Below the pieces are notes generated by a model, which worked only from the letters and a program-made list of their open reading frames with translations, had not been told where the DNA came from and did not search any database. From a bacterium (lineage in GTDB: Bacteria; Hinthialibacterota; Hinthialibacteria; OLB16), in NCBI GenBank assembly GCA_022072055.1, contig JAJVIK010000007.1, positions 558,001-622,000 on the forward strand: a stretch of DNA of 64,000 bases, written 5' to 3'. The position numbers and the translations under genes are program-made. Numbering within the stretch: position 1 is the first letter of the stretch; every line of letters begins with the position of its first letter. This document shows positions 42,048-49,137 of the stretch, piece by piece.

Positions 42048-42077
42048 TTGCGGGGGGGGATAGGAATGGCCTACAAT
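42048..42077 (+). promoter_or_regulatory. Promoter of VapBC-like module 1
   Basis: TTGCGG, 18 nt, TACAAT, 30 nt ahead of the antitoxin ATG. It is divergent from the GH106-type promoter. Confidence 0.5.
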
Positions 42078-42107
42078 CCAGGAGACTGATCGAATGGAGA
42101 GGTTGTG

Positions 42108-42326
42108 ATGACTTACCGAGGCCATGTGGAGAACGGGGTGGTGGTGCTGGATGAAGGCGCCGAGCTGCCCGAAGGGGCGGTGGTGGAGGTGGATGTCCTG
42201 AAAGAGGATGACCCGGTCAAGTCGCTCCGCGAGCTCCTCCTCGAATTTGCGGGTTGCATGGAGGGATTGCCATCCGACCTGTCCGTGAATCACGACCACT
42301 ATATTCACGGCACGCCAAAGAAATGA
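42108..42326 (+). CDS. DUF104-like antitoxin, module 1
   Basis: A 72-residue protein: MTYRGHVENGVVVLDEGAEL and PEGAVVEVDV form a small beta-barrel-like N-terminal half of the AF2212/DUF104 type, followed by a toxin-binding tail (SLRELLLEFAGCMEGLPSDL, NHDHYIHGTPKK). GGAGAGG at 42096-42102 precedes the ATG. Its stop overlaps the PIN toxin start by 4 nt. By family it represses its own promoter. Confidence 0.85.
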   Translation: MTYRGHVENGVVVLDEGAELPEGAVVEVDVLKEDDPVKSLRELLLEFAGCMEGLPSDLSVNHDHYIHGTPKK

Positions 42327-42724
42327 GGCGGGTCTTCGCGGACACAGGGTACTTCCTCGCTCTCTTGAACCCACGTGATGCCCTGCATCGGGTGGCGTTG
42401 GACCTTGCGCAAGACCTCTCCTATCCATTACTGACAACGACCTGGGTCCTGACTGAGGTTGCCGACGCCTGCGCGAAACCTCCAAACCGTCAGAGGTTTA
42501 CAACCTTCGTTGACAGGCTGCGAAGGGACCCGACGGCGACGGTTGTCGGCCTCGATCAAGACCTGTTCGAGCAAGGCTTGGGCCTCTTCAGGAACCGTCC
42601 CGACAAGGAGTGGTCCCTCACCGACTGCATCTCGTTCGTCGTGATGGAACGGGAGGGTCTTACCGAGGCTTTCACCGGAGACCGGCATTTTGTTCAGGCC
42701 GGGTTCAACGCCCTCTTGGCCTGA
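42323..42724 (+). CDS. PIN-domain toxin, VapC-like, module 1
   Basis: A 133-residue protein with the full PIN acidic set: RRVFADTGYFLALL (first Asp), TWVLTEVADA (Glu), WSLTDCISFVVMEREG (Asp) and TGDRHFVQAGF (Asp). It should be a metal-dependent ribonuclease. Its last 40 codons are almost identical at nucleotide level to those of modules 2 and 3. Confidence 0.9.
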   Translation: MRRVFADTGYFLALLNPRDALHRVALDLAQDLSYPLLTTTWVLTEVADACAKPPNRQRFTTFVDRLRRDPTATVVGLDQDLFEQGLGLFRNRPDKEWSLTDCISFVVMEREGLTEAFTGDRHFVQAGFNALLA

Positions 42725-42733
42725 CCCCCTCCG

Positions 42734-42763
42734 TTGCTTCCCCATCCCGAATTCCCTTAGAAT
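42734..42763 (+). promoter_or_regulatory. Promoter of VapBC-like module 2
   Basis: TTGCTT (42734-42739), 18 nt, TAGAAT (42758-42763). The spacer CCCATCCCGAATTCCCT is shared with module 3. Confidence 0.6.
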
Positions 42764-42793
42764 AACCCTGCGAGGAAGAGCGGAGAGAAAGAA

Positions 42794-43012
42794 ATGACCT
42801 ATCGCGGCCATGTGGAGAACGGGGTGGTGGTGCTGGATGAAGGCGCCGAGCTGCCCGAAGGGGCGGTGGTGGAGGTGGATCTCCCTGAACCCGAAGATCA
42901 AGGAGAGAGCCTGCGTGAGCTCTTTATGCGCTTTTCCGGCGTGGTCAAGGGCTACCCCTCCGACTTCTCGGAAAACCATGATCACTACATTCATGGGACT
43001 CCGAAGCGGTGA
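42794..43012 (+). CDS. DUF104-like antitoxin, module 2
   Basis: A 72-residue protein, identical to the module 1 antitoxin over the first 29 residues and different in the toxin-binding middle (PEPEDQGESLRELFMRFSG). It ends YIHGTPKR. The toxin gene it overlaps by 4 nt (GTG at 43009) is interrupted, so this antitoxin is now without its own active toxin. It may still neutralise related toxins or act as a repressor. Confidence 0.85.
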   Translation: MTYRGHVENGVVVLDEGAELPEGAVVEVDLPEPEDQGESLRELFMRFSGVVKGYPSDFSENHDHYIHGTPKR

Positions 43013-43545
43013 CAGCCGTTTTCGCGGACACGTTCTACTTTACAGCCCTACTGCTTAACAGTCCGTTGAAAATGTCATCCTGAACGTAAGTGAAGGATCT
43101 CAACCCGCCATGGAGCGCAACAAAACGTTGAGATTCCTCGCGGTCACTCGGAATGACAGATATATGAGACGGACATATTCAACGGGCTGTTAAGGATGAC
43201 GAATGGCACGAGAAAGCGGAGCGTGTCGGATCGTCTTTCAGGGGGCGGATAGTCACCACCGACTGGGTTCTGACCGAGTTCATCAATGGTCTGGCCAAGG
43301 GGCCCCACCGAACGGTGGCGCTCAACTTTGTTCGCGCCCTGATGGCTAATCCGAACGCGAAAGTTGTTCCAGCCAGCCGAGATCTTTTCGAGGAAGGCCT
43401 GAGCTTGTTCTCCCGTCGCCCCGACAAGGAGTGGTCCCTCACCGACTGCATCTCCTTCGTGGTGATGGAGCGGGAGGGGCTGACCGAGGCGCTCACCGGG
43501 GACCGGCATTTTGTTCAGGCGGGTTTCAAAGCCCTGCTGGGTTGA
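43009..43545 (+). pseudogene. PIN-domain toxin of module 2, interrupted by a MITE
   Basis: From the GTG at 43009 the frame reads MTAVFADTFYFTALLL and then enters an inserted element (43055-43193) that carries an early TGA. After the element the frame continues KDDEWHEKAERVGSSFRGR, VTTDWVLTEFINGL, WSLTDCISFVVMEREG and TGDRHFVQAGFKALLG. Removing the element and one TTAA copy (135 nt) restores an uninterrupted 133-residue PIN protein, the length of module 1. The insertion lies between the first Asp and the rest of the active site, so the toxin is inactive. Confidence 0.92.
43055..43193. mobile_element. MITE with TTAA target duplication
   Basis: TTAA direct repeats flank the element at 43055-43058 and 43190-43193. 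The 22-nt ends starting TTAACAGTCCGTTGAA (left) and the reverse complement of the right end differ at only two positions. The interior holds ATCCTGAACG...GAAGGATCTC and GTTGAGATTCCTC, phrases of a widespread miniature repeat. It contains no ORF, so it must be moved by a transposase from elsewhere. Confidence 0.93.
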
Positions 43546-43553
43546 CCGATCCG

Positions 43554-43583
43554 TTGCCTCCCCCTCCCGAATTCCCTTAGAAT
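43554..43583 (+). promoter_or_regulatory. Promoter of VapBC-like module 3
   Basis: TTGCCT (43554-43559), 18 nt, TAGAAT (43578-43583), then the same GAGCGGAGAGAAAGAAATG leader as module 2. Confidence 0.6.
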
Positions 43584-43613
43584 GACCCTGTAATCAAGAG
43601 CGGAGAGAAAGAA

Positions 43614-43826
43614 ATGACCTATCGCGGCCATGTCGAAAACGGAGTGGTGGTGCTGGATGAGCCGGCGGAGCTGCCCGAAGGGGCGGTGGTGGAAGTGGAT
43701 TTGCCACGGCCCCTTCCGAAAAAACCGGCCCAAGCAGTCCATCTCAAGTATGCGGGTTCTATCGAAGGTCTGCCCCCGGATTATTCGTTGAATTACAGAC
43801 AATACCGCGCGAGCGCGAACGAATGA
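43614..43826 (+). CDS. DUF104-like antitoxin, module 3
   Basis: A 70-residue protein with the MTYRGHVENGVVVLDEPAEL, PEGAVVEVDL N-terminal half of its paralogues and a different tail (RPLPKKPAQAVHLKYAGSIE). It overlaps the toxin gene by 4 nt. The shared front and diverged tail suggest that DNA or operator binding is conserved while toxin pairing is specific. Confidence 0.85.
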   Translation: MTYRGHVENGVVVLDEPAELPEGAVVEVDLPRPLPKKPAQAVHLKYAGSIEGLPPDYSLNYRQYRASANE

Positions 43827-44227
43827 GACGGGTGTTTGTGGACACCAATTACTACTTGGCGCTCCTCTCAAAGCGGGACAACCTCCACAAAGCCGCTCTG
43901 GCCGAGGGCGGAGACCCTTCCATCGAATTTGTGACTACTGAATGGGTCCTGACCGAACTCATGGACGCCTTGAGCCAGGGCGCCGCCCGGAAAATCGCGG
44001 TGGGCTTCATCCAAGAGATCCGCGAGAGTGACAACGTGATCATCGAGTTTGCGACCCACGGACTTTTTCAATCCGGACTTGACCTTTACATCGCGCGTCC
44101 CGACAAGGAGTGGTCCCTCACCGACTGCATTTCGTTCGTGGTGATGGAACGGGAGGGACTGGCCGACGCGCTTACCGGGGACCGCCACTTTGTCCAGGCC
44201 GGATTCAACGCCCTGCTGGCCGGATAG
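43823..44227 (+). CDS. PIN-domain toxin, VapC-like, module 3
   Basis: A 134-residue protein with all PIN acids: RRVFVDTNYYLALL, TEWVLTELMDAL, WSLTDCISFVVMEREG and TGDRHFVQAGFNALL. The N-terminal two thirds are diverged from module 1, and the last 40 codons are near-identical. The catalytic set is intact. Confidence 0.9.
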   Translation: MRRVFVDTNYYLALLSKRDNLHKAALAEGGDPSIEFVTTEWVLTELMDALSQGAARKIAVGFIQEIRESDNVIIEFATHGLFQSGLDLYIARPDKEWSLTDCISFVVMEREGLADALTGDRHFVQAGFNALLAG

Positions 44228-44338
44228 CCTCTCCATCCCCGGCTCACTGCTCTCCTCCCAAACCCAGTGACCTAGCCATGTCGCTGTGCTATCCTCTTAC
44301 CGGTGTCGGGTTCCATCTCCTCCTCGAAGGAGGCTGCC

Positions 44339-45844
44339 ATGCTCCGGGTCCATCTGTCCGCGCCCCTCTTGCTCGTGCTTCTGTCCCTCTCCGGTTCGAC
44401 CGAGGCGCGGACCCTCTCGGTGGGAACAGGCGGGGAGTTCGACACGCTCAGCGCGGCGGTTACGGCTTCGTCCACGGGTGATGTGATCGCGGTGGCTGAG
44501 GGGGTCTATGACGGGACCAGGGGGGAATCGTTTCCGATCCAGTTCACACACCCTATTCGGATTACTGGACCTACTGAGAATGTCGACCATGCAATACTCA
44601 GAGGCGATGGACAGGGCTCGCTGATAATCGGGAGAAGTGTTGAAGGGATCGTGTTGGAACACTTGATGTTTGAAAATGGCTCAAGCGATATCGGCGGTGG
44701 CATGCGGTTTGAAAATGCTCATGTAACGGTTCATCGTTGTGGAATACGTTCGAATGTCGCGGTGGAGTCTGGAGCAGGCCTATACGCTTTCAAGTCGCAA
44801 ATCGTTTTGACTGAAAGCGAAGTCATTGGGAACCATTCAATCAGTGTAGATGGTGAAGCAATTGCTTTGTTCCAGTGTGAAGTGGTTGTTAAATCTTGTT
44901 CAATCACCGGGAATTGTTCATCCGGATTAGTCAACGTGTTTGGAAGTATAGTTCTTGAGGACACGACAATAGCTGAGAACTGCTTTGTTGGAGCTGATAT
45001 AGGGTTTGTCACGGGTCCAAGTTCAGTGCAACGATGCCAGTTCGCAGGTAACGGCGAGCACGGGTGCAGTGTAACTGCTCCGCATTCAAGCGTACTTATT
45101 GCGCGATGTGAGTTTCGTGACAACGGGAACTTCCCAGATTATCCTTTTGTTACGGAAGGTGGAGGCCTGTATCTCGCGTCGGCGGAGAGGACCACGATAG
45201 AAAATTGTGTGGTTGCGAACAACGAGGCAACGGTAGGCGGTGGAGTTTTCATTGTTTTTGGAAGGGGTGAGATCGCCCACTGCACGTTTACTGGTAACAC
45301 GGCTCGTTACGGAGGATCTATTCTATTCGAACGTGCGACAGGGTTTCGGGTTCGTAACTCGATAATTGAAGACTTCAGCGAGTATCCTATCGACCCTTTT
45401 ACAGATGGATTTGTGAGCTACTCCGCAGTCTCCGGCGGTTATCCCGGGATTGGGAATACTAGCTCCGACCCGCTCCTGAGGGGTGCAGAGAATGGCGACT
45501 TTCACCTCCTTCCCAACTCCCCTTGCATCGACAGCGCCTCGGTTGTCGGGCCAATAGATGACTTTGCAGGAAATCCAAGGCCAGTAGACATTCCTGGTAT
45601 CGAGCGCGAGGGGAACGGTGCCTTTGACATGGGGGCCTATGAGTTTCAGCTCTCAGACCTCCCCACCCCCACGCCATCGATCACCCCCACCCCAAGCGTG
45701 ACTTCCAACCCAACGGAAACGGGAACGCCCACAGCGGCACCCACACCCACGTTCAACACCGACATCAACCGCGATGGGCGCGTGGACGTTCTCGACCTCC
45801 TCATACTGACGGAAGATTTGGGGAAGGCCCCAGCGGGGCGCTGA
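44339..45844 (+). CDS. Secreted parallel beta-helix protein with PT linker and dockerin-like tail
   Basis: A 501-residue protein. Signal peptide MLRVHLSAPLLLVLLSLSGS TEA is placed by AAGGAGG at 44327-44333, 5 nt before the ATG. A right-handed beta-helix (LSVGTGGEFDTLSAAVTA opening, VHRCGIRSN, VVKSCSITGN, TIENCVVANNEA, IAHCTFTGNTARYGG repeats) is followed by a DUF1565/pectate-lyase-like end with PCIDSASVVGP and FDMGAYEF. A Pro/Thr linker (about residues 441-475) and a single dockerin-like loop (DINRDGRVDVLDLL) complete it. The region 44640-45400 is clearly more A+T-rich than the window, which suggests transfer or a mosaic origin of the helix part. Confidence 0.85.
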   Translation: MLRVHLSAPLLLVLLSLSGSTEARTLSVGTGGEFDTLSAAVTASSTGDVIAVAEGVYDGTRGESFPIQFTHPIRITGPTENVDHAILRGDGQGSLIIGRSVEGIVLEHLMFENGSSDIGGGMRFENAHVTVHRCGIRSNVAVESGAGLYAFKSQIVLTESEVIGNHSISVDGEAIALFQCEVVVKSCSITGNCSSGLVNVFGSIVLEDTTIAENCFVGADIGFVTGPSSVQRCQFAGNGEHGCSVTAPHSSVLIARCEFRDNGNFPDYPFVTEGGGLYLASAERTTIENCVVANNEATVGGGVFIVFGRGEIAHCTFTGNTARYGGSILFERATGFRVRNSIIEDFSEYPIDPFTDGFVSYSAVSGGYPGIGNTSSDPLLRGAENGDFHLLPNSPCIDSASVVGPIDDFAGNPRPVDIPGIEREGNGAFDMGAYEFQLSDLPTPTPSITPTPSVTSNPTETGTPTAAPTPTFNTDINRDGRVDVLDLLILTEDLGKAPAGR

Positions 45845-45854
45845 GGCGACGCGG

Positions 45855-46655
45855 TCAACCCAACCACCCGCGTACCATCGCCACCGGGTTCCAGCCGGTG
45901 ATGAGCTGAATCCCTGTAAGAAACAGCAACGTGTAAACAATCCGACTGAAAACCATCTCGTTCATCGCGCGGTTCATCCATACCCCAAGACCCACTCCCA
46001 CCGGCACGAGCGGCATCAGGAAAAAGCTCATCTCCAGGTTCTCCTTGGGGAACAACCCGAGCCACCAGTAGGGGACCAGCTTCATGGCATTGATCGCGGC
46101 GAACAGCCACACGGTGGTTCCCACGAACAGGCGACGGTCCAGGTGTTGCGGGAGCAGATACATCGCCACCGGCGGCCCCCCGGCATGCGCCAGCGCCGAG
46201 GTGAACCCCGCCGAACCCCCGAGCAGCCACCCATGCCACCCTTTGGGGTGATACCTTTCAAGCTCCTCCTGAATCCAGGCGCGTCCCACCTGATAGATCA
46301 CAAACAAGATCGAGATCCAGCCGATCAACATCTTGAGGCTCTTCTCGGCCACTTCAGGCTTTCCTTGGAAATAGGCGATGGTGAGCGCGCCGAGCGCGAT
46401 GCCGAGCGCCGAACCGGGCAGGAGCTCCTTGAGGCTCCGAACCGCGAAAACCCTCCGATAGAAATAGATCGACACCGCATCACAACCGCACAGCAGCGGC
46501 AGGAGGATCGCCGCCGCCTGAGTGGGGGACATGACCAGCGATAGCAGCGGGGTGGCGATCACTCCGATCCCCCCGGCGAATCCGGCCTTGGCGATGCCCA
46601 CCAGGATCACGCAGAGACCGGACACGATCCAGGTCCAGAGATTGGCGGTGTCCAC
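45855..46655 (-). CDS. TauE/SafE family permease
   Basis: A 266-residue membrane protein with eight hydrophobic segments in two repeated halves. The family boxes are GIAKAGFAGGIGVIATPLLS in the first half and GGSAGFTSALAHAGGPPVAM in the second. TauE/SafE proteins export sulfite, organosulfonates or related anions. Substrate not determinable. Convergent with the beta-helix gene (10-nt gap). Confidence 0.9.
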   Translation of the reverse strand: MDTANLWTWIVSGLCVILVGIAKAGFAGGIGVIATPLLSLVMSPTQAAAILLPLLCGCDAVSIYFYRRVFAVRSLKELLPGSALGIALGALTIAYFQGKPEVAEKSLKMLIGWISILFVIYQVGRAWIQEELERYHPKGWHGWLLGGSAGFTSALAHAGGPPVAMYLLPQHLDRRLFVGTTVWLFAAINAMKLVPYWWLGLFPKENLEMSFFLMPLVPVGVGLGVWMNRAMNEMVFSRIVYTLLFLTGIQLITGWNPVAMVRGWLG

Positions 46656-46693
46656 CGGAGGCGCGGCGCTTTCGGCTCGGATCGGCTGCCCGC

Positions 46694-47524
46694 TCAGCGG
46701 ACACAGAGTCCGACAAATTTTTCGGTCTGTTCGCGGATCGCGCGTTCGGTCGGCAGACGCTCCATCGAGCTCGCGCCATAGAAGCCATCCACCGCCTTGC
46801 AGGTCTTGAGGATGAATTCGGCATCCTCCGGCTCCGCGATGGGACCGCCATGGCAGAGCATCAACACATCGGCGCGCGCCGACTTGGCGGCATCGCTGAT
46901 CTCATCAATGATCGGGACACACTGTTCAAGGGTCCTTGCGGTGTGCGCGCCGATGGAGCCGGAGGTGGTGAGTCCCATGTGCGCCACCAGGATGTCGGCT
47001 CCGGCCCGGGCCATCTCGGCGGCATCGGCGGGGCTGAAGACATAGGGGGTGGTGAGGAGATCGAGGTCCCGCGCCAAGCGGATCATCTCCACCTCGCGGT
47101 CATAGCCCATGCGAGTCTCCTCCAGGTTGGCGCGGAAGCCCCCATCAATCAGCCCGACTGTCGGAAAGTTTTGAACCCCGGCGAATCCGGCATCCCGAAC
47201 TTGGGGAAGGAAACGACTCATGATCCGCATCGGGTCGGTCCCGCACACCCCGGCAAGGACCGGGGTCTTCTTGACCACCGGGAGCACCTCGGAGGCCATC
47301 TCCATCACAATCGCGTTGGCGTCTCCATAGGGCATCAGTCCCGCGAGCGACCCATGCCCGGCCATGCGGAAACGGCCGGAGTTGTAGATCACGATCAGGT
47401 CGATGCCGCCGGCCTCCTCGAATTTGGCGCTGATTCCGGTCCCGGCGCCACCGCCGATGATCGGGCGCCCCAAGGCGATCTTGGAGCGAAAGCGGGAGAG
47501 GATTTCCTCACGGGTTTCGGGCAT
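46694..47524 (-). CDS. PEP-hydrolase-like TIM-barrel protein (Tm-1 C-terminal domain type)
   Basis: About 276 residues from the ATG at 47524, 9 nt after an AAGGAG. The (beta/alpha)8 signature of this PEP-mutase-superfamily branch is clear: [61 protein letters not shown] and [15 protein letters not shown]. In plants this domain is fused to a UPF0261 domain in the Tm-1 viral inhibitor. In bacteria the two are usually adjacent, as here. The reaction is unproven. Confidence 0.88.
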   Translation of the reverse strand: MPETREEILSRFRSKIALGRPIIGGGAGTGISAKFEEAGGIDLIVIYNSGRFRMAGHGSLAGLMPYGDANAIVMEMASEVLPVVKKTPVLAGVCGTDPMRIMSRFLPQVRDAGFAGVQNFPTVGLIDGGFRANLEETRMGYDREVEMIRLARDLDLLTTPYVFSPADAAEMARAGADILVAHMGLTTSGSIGAHTARTLEQCVPIIDEISDAAKSARADVLMLCHGGPIAEPEDAEFILKTCKAVDGFYGASSMERLPTERAIREQTEKFVGLCVR

Positions 47525-47568
47525 TGGACAGGGCTCCTTTCTTTCCACCTATTGAACCGCGGACTGCC

Positions 47569-47675
47569 TTGAACCACGGAAAGGTGGATTGCCAAGGGAA
47601 GGGCGCGGAAGGCGCTCGATCGGAGTCCTTGCTTTCCGCGGGCTTCCGCGCACTTCCGTGGTTTCCGTGGTTCAA
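47569..47675. repeat. Inverted repeat between the two Tm-1-type genes
   Basis: TTGAACCACGGAAAG (47569-47583) is matched by its reverse complement TTTCCGTGGTTCAA (47662-47675), which overlaps the stop codon of the UPF0261 gene. The GAACCACGGAAA phrase is a known dispersed repeat in several candidate-phylum genomes. Confidence 0.6.
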
Positions 47676-48898
47676 TGGTTTTCGCGCCGCATCATCTTCA
47701 AGAGCTCCTCCGCGCAGATGCGGGCGAACTCGGGATCATTGATATTGTGATCCAATTCCACAACCGGGATGTCTCTCCGGAGATCCTCCTTGAGAGAGCC
47801 GAGCAACGCCTGATCCGCCTCCGGCCACCAGAAGGGTCCGCCCGGCGAGTCGATCATCGAGAGCCCCTTGAGGGGAAACAGGACTGTGACCGGCCCCAGG
47901 CTCTGGTTCAGTTTTTCGGCGAGGATTCGTCCCAGCTCGCGGTTCTCCTCCACATTCGTGCGCATGAGGGTCACATTGGGGTTGTGGGGATAGAACTTGC
48001 GCCCCTTGAACCTGTCCGGGACCGTTTCCGGAGCCCAGAAGTTGACCATGTCCAGGCATCCCGGGACCACCACGACGGGGATCCCGATTCTCGCGGCGGC
48101 CTCGAGGCGAGTGGGACCCGCGCTGAGCACCCCCCCGACCAGTTCGTCCGCCCACTCCGTGGTGGTGATATCGAGCACGCCCGAAATAAGCCCGGCCTCA
48201 ATCAGGCTCTCCATGGTTCTCCCGCCTGTTCCGGTTGCATGAAACACCAGGACCTCGTACCCGCGTTCTTCGAGGAAGCCTTTCGCGGCTTCCACACAGT
48301 TTGTGGTGTTGCCGAACATCGAGGCCACAATGAGCGGCTTGTCTTGTCCGAAAGGGACCTTGGCGGTGACCATCCCGCACACCGCGCCGGCGGCGCGCGC
48401 GAGAACCTCGCGGCTGATGCGGTTGATGCCGGAAATGTCCACAATGCTCGGGATCATCACAATGTCCTTGACCCCGACATAAGGCGAGACATCGGTCCCC
48501 GCGAGGGTGGAGACCATGACCTTGGGGACCCCGATGGGGAGCATCCGCATCGCGGCGCAGGCCATGGCGGTTCCGCCCGAACCGCCCATCGCCATCACCC
48601 CCTGAAACCGTCCCTCGGCGTACAGCTTCGGAACCAGCGCCTCGGCCCCGCGAGTCATCGCCGCCACCGCCTCGCCCCGGTCGGCTTTGGAGACCAAGGC
48701 CGCCAGAGCCGCACCACCCGCCGCGGCCACCTCCTCGCGAGGGATGTTCGGCTCAAGTCCCGGCGCGCCGAGAATCCCGAGGTCGATGACCAGGGCGCCC
48801 AGCCCAGCGGCCTCGATGCACTCTTTCACGAAGCGGTATTCGGCGCCCTTGGTGTCCAGGGAGCCAAGGAGGGCAATGGTGGGGGGCATGGAATTCAT
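47672..48898 (-). CDS. UPF0261 family protein (Tm-1 N-terminal domain type)
   Basis: A 408-residue protein with the UPF0261 order: TIALLGSLDTKGAEYRFVKE, MAMGGSGGTAMACAAMRMLP, KVMVSTLAGTDVSPYVG, FGNTTNCVEAAKGFLEERGY, VFHATGTGGRTMESLI, TTEWADELVGGVLSAGP and HNPNVTLMRTNVEEN. The pair of UPF0261 and PEP-hydrolase-like genes forms an operon of unknown function; in Tm-1 the fused protein binds viral replication proteins. The gap between the two genes is 147 nt with an inverted repeat. Confidence 0.9.
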   Translation of the reverse strand: MNSMPPTIALLGSLDTKGAEYRFVKECIEAAGLGALVIDLGILGAPGLEPNIPREEVAAAGGAALAALVSKADRGEAVAAMTRGAEALVPKLYAEGRFQGVMAMGGSGGTAMACAAMRMLPIGVPKVMVSTLAGTDVSPYVGVKDIVMIPSIVDISGINRISREVLARAAGAVCGMVTAKVPFGQDKPLIVASMFGNTTNCVEAAKGFLEERGYEVLVFHATGTGGRTMESLIEAGLISGVLDITTTEWADELVGGVLSAGPTRLEAAARIGIPVVVVPGCLDMVNFWAPETVPDRFKGRKFYPHNPNVTLMRTNVEENRELGRILAEKLNQSLGPVTVLFPLKGLSMIDSPGGPFWWPEADQALLGSLKEDLRRDIPVVELDHNINDPEFARICAEELLKMMRRENH

Positions 48899-48977
48899 TT
48901 ACCTTCCGGCGAAACTGTTGCAGAGACAGGGTCTGATAGAATATTCCTCGTGCGCTCTGGGAGAAAGGGGACACCGA

Positions 48978-49055
48978 ATGGTTCGGGTCCGGAGAAAAGA
49001 AAGAGGGATCTTCAAATTGATTTCCTGCCTTTACAACGGGACGCAAACGCGCTAA
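48978..49055 (+). CDS. Small ORF upstream of the aminotransferase-radical SAM operon
   Basis: A 25-codon frame (starts MVRVRRKERGIFKLISCLYN) 83 nt before the fusion gene, with AAAGGGG 8 nt ahead of its ATG. It is a basic start followed by a short hydrophobic core with one Cys. It could be a leader or precursor peptide for the radical SAM enzymes, or chance. Nothing else is recognised in 48899-49137 except TAGAAT boxes at 48937 and 49062. Confidence 0.25.
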   Translation: MVRVRRKERGIFKLISCLYNGTQTR

Positions 49056-49137
49056 CGTTCCTAGAATCGTACGCGTCGGGAATGCCTGGAAATGGAGCAG
49101 GTCACCAGGCTCATCGGTTTGTAGGTGAGACCTTACG

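Noticed and set aside
43055-43193. Reading the interrupted PIN gene as two small genes
   Set aside because: Removing the TTAA-flanked element restores a single gene of the paralogue's exact length.
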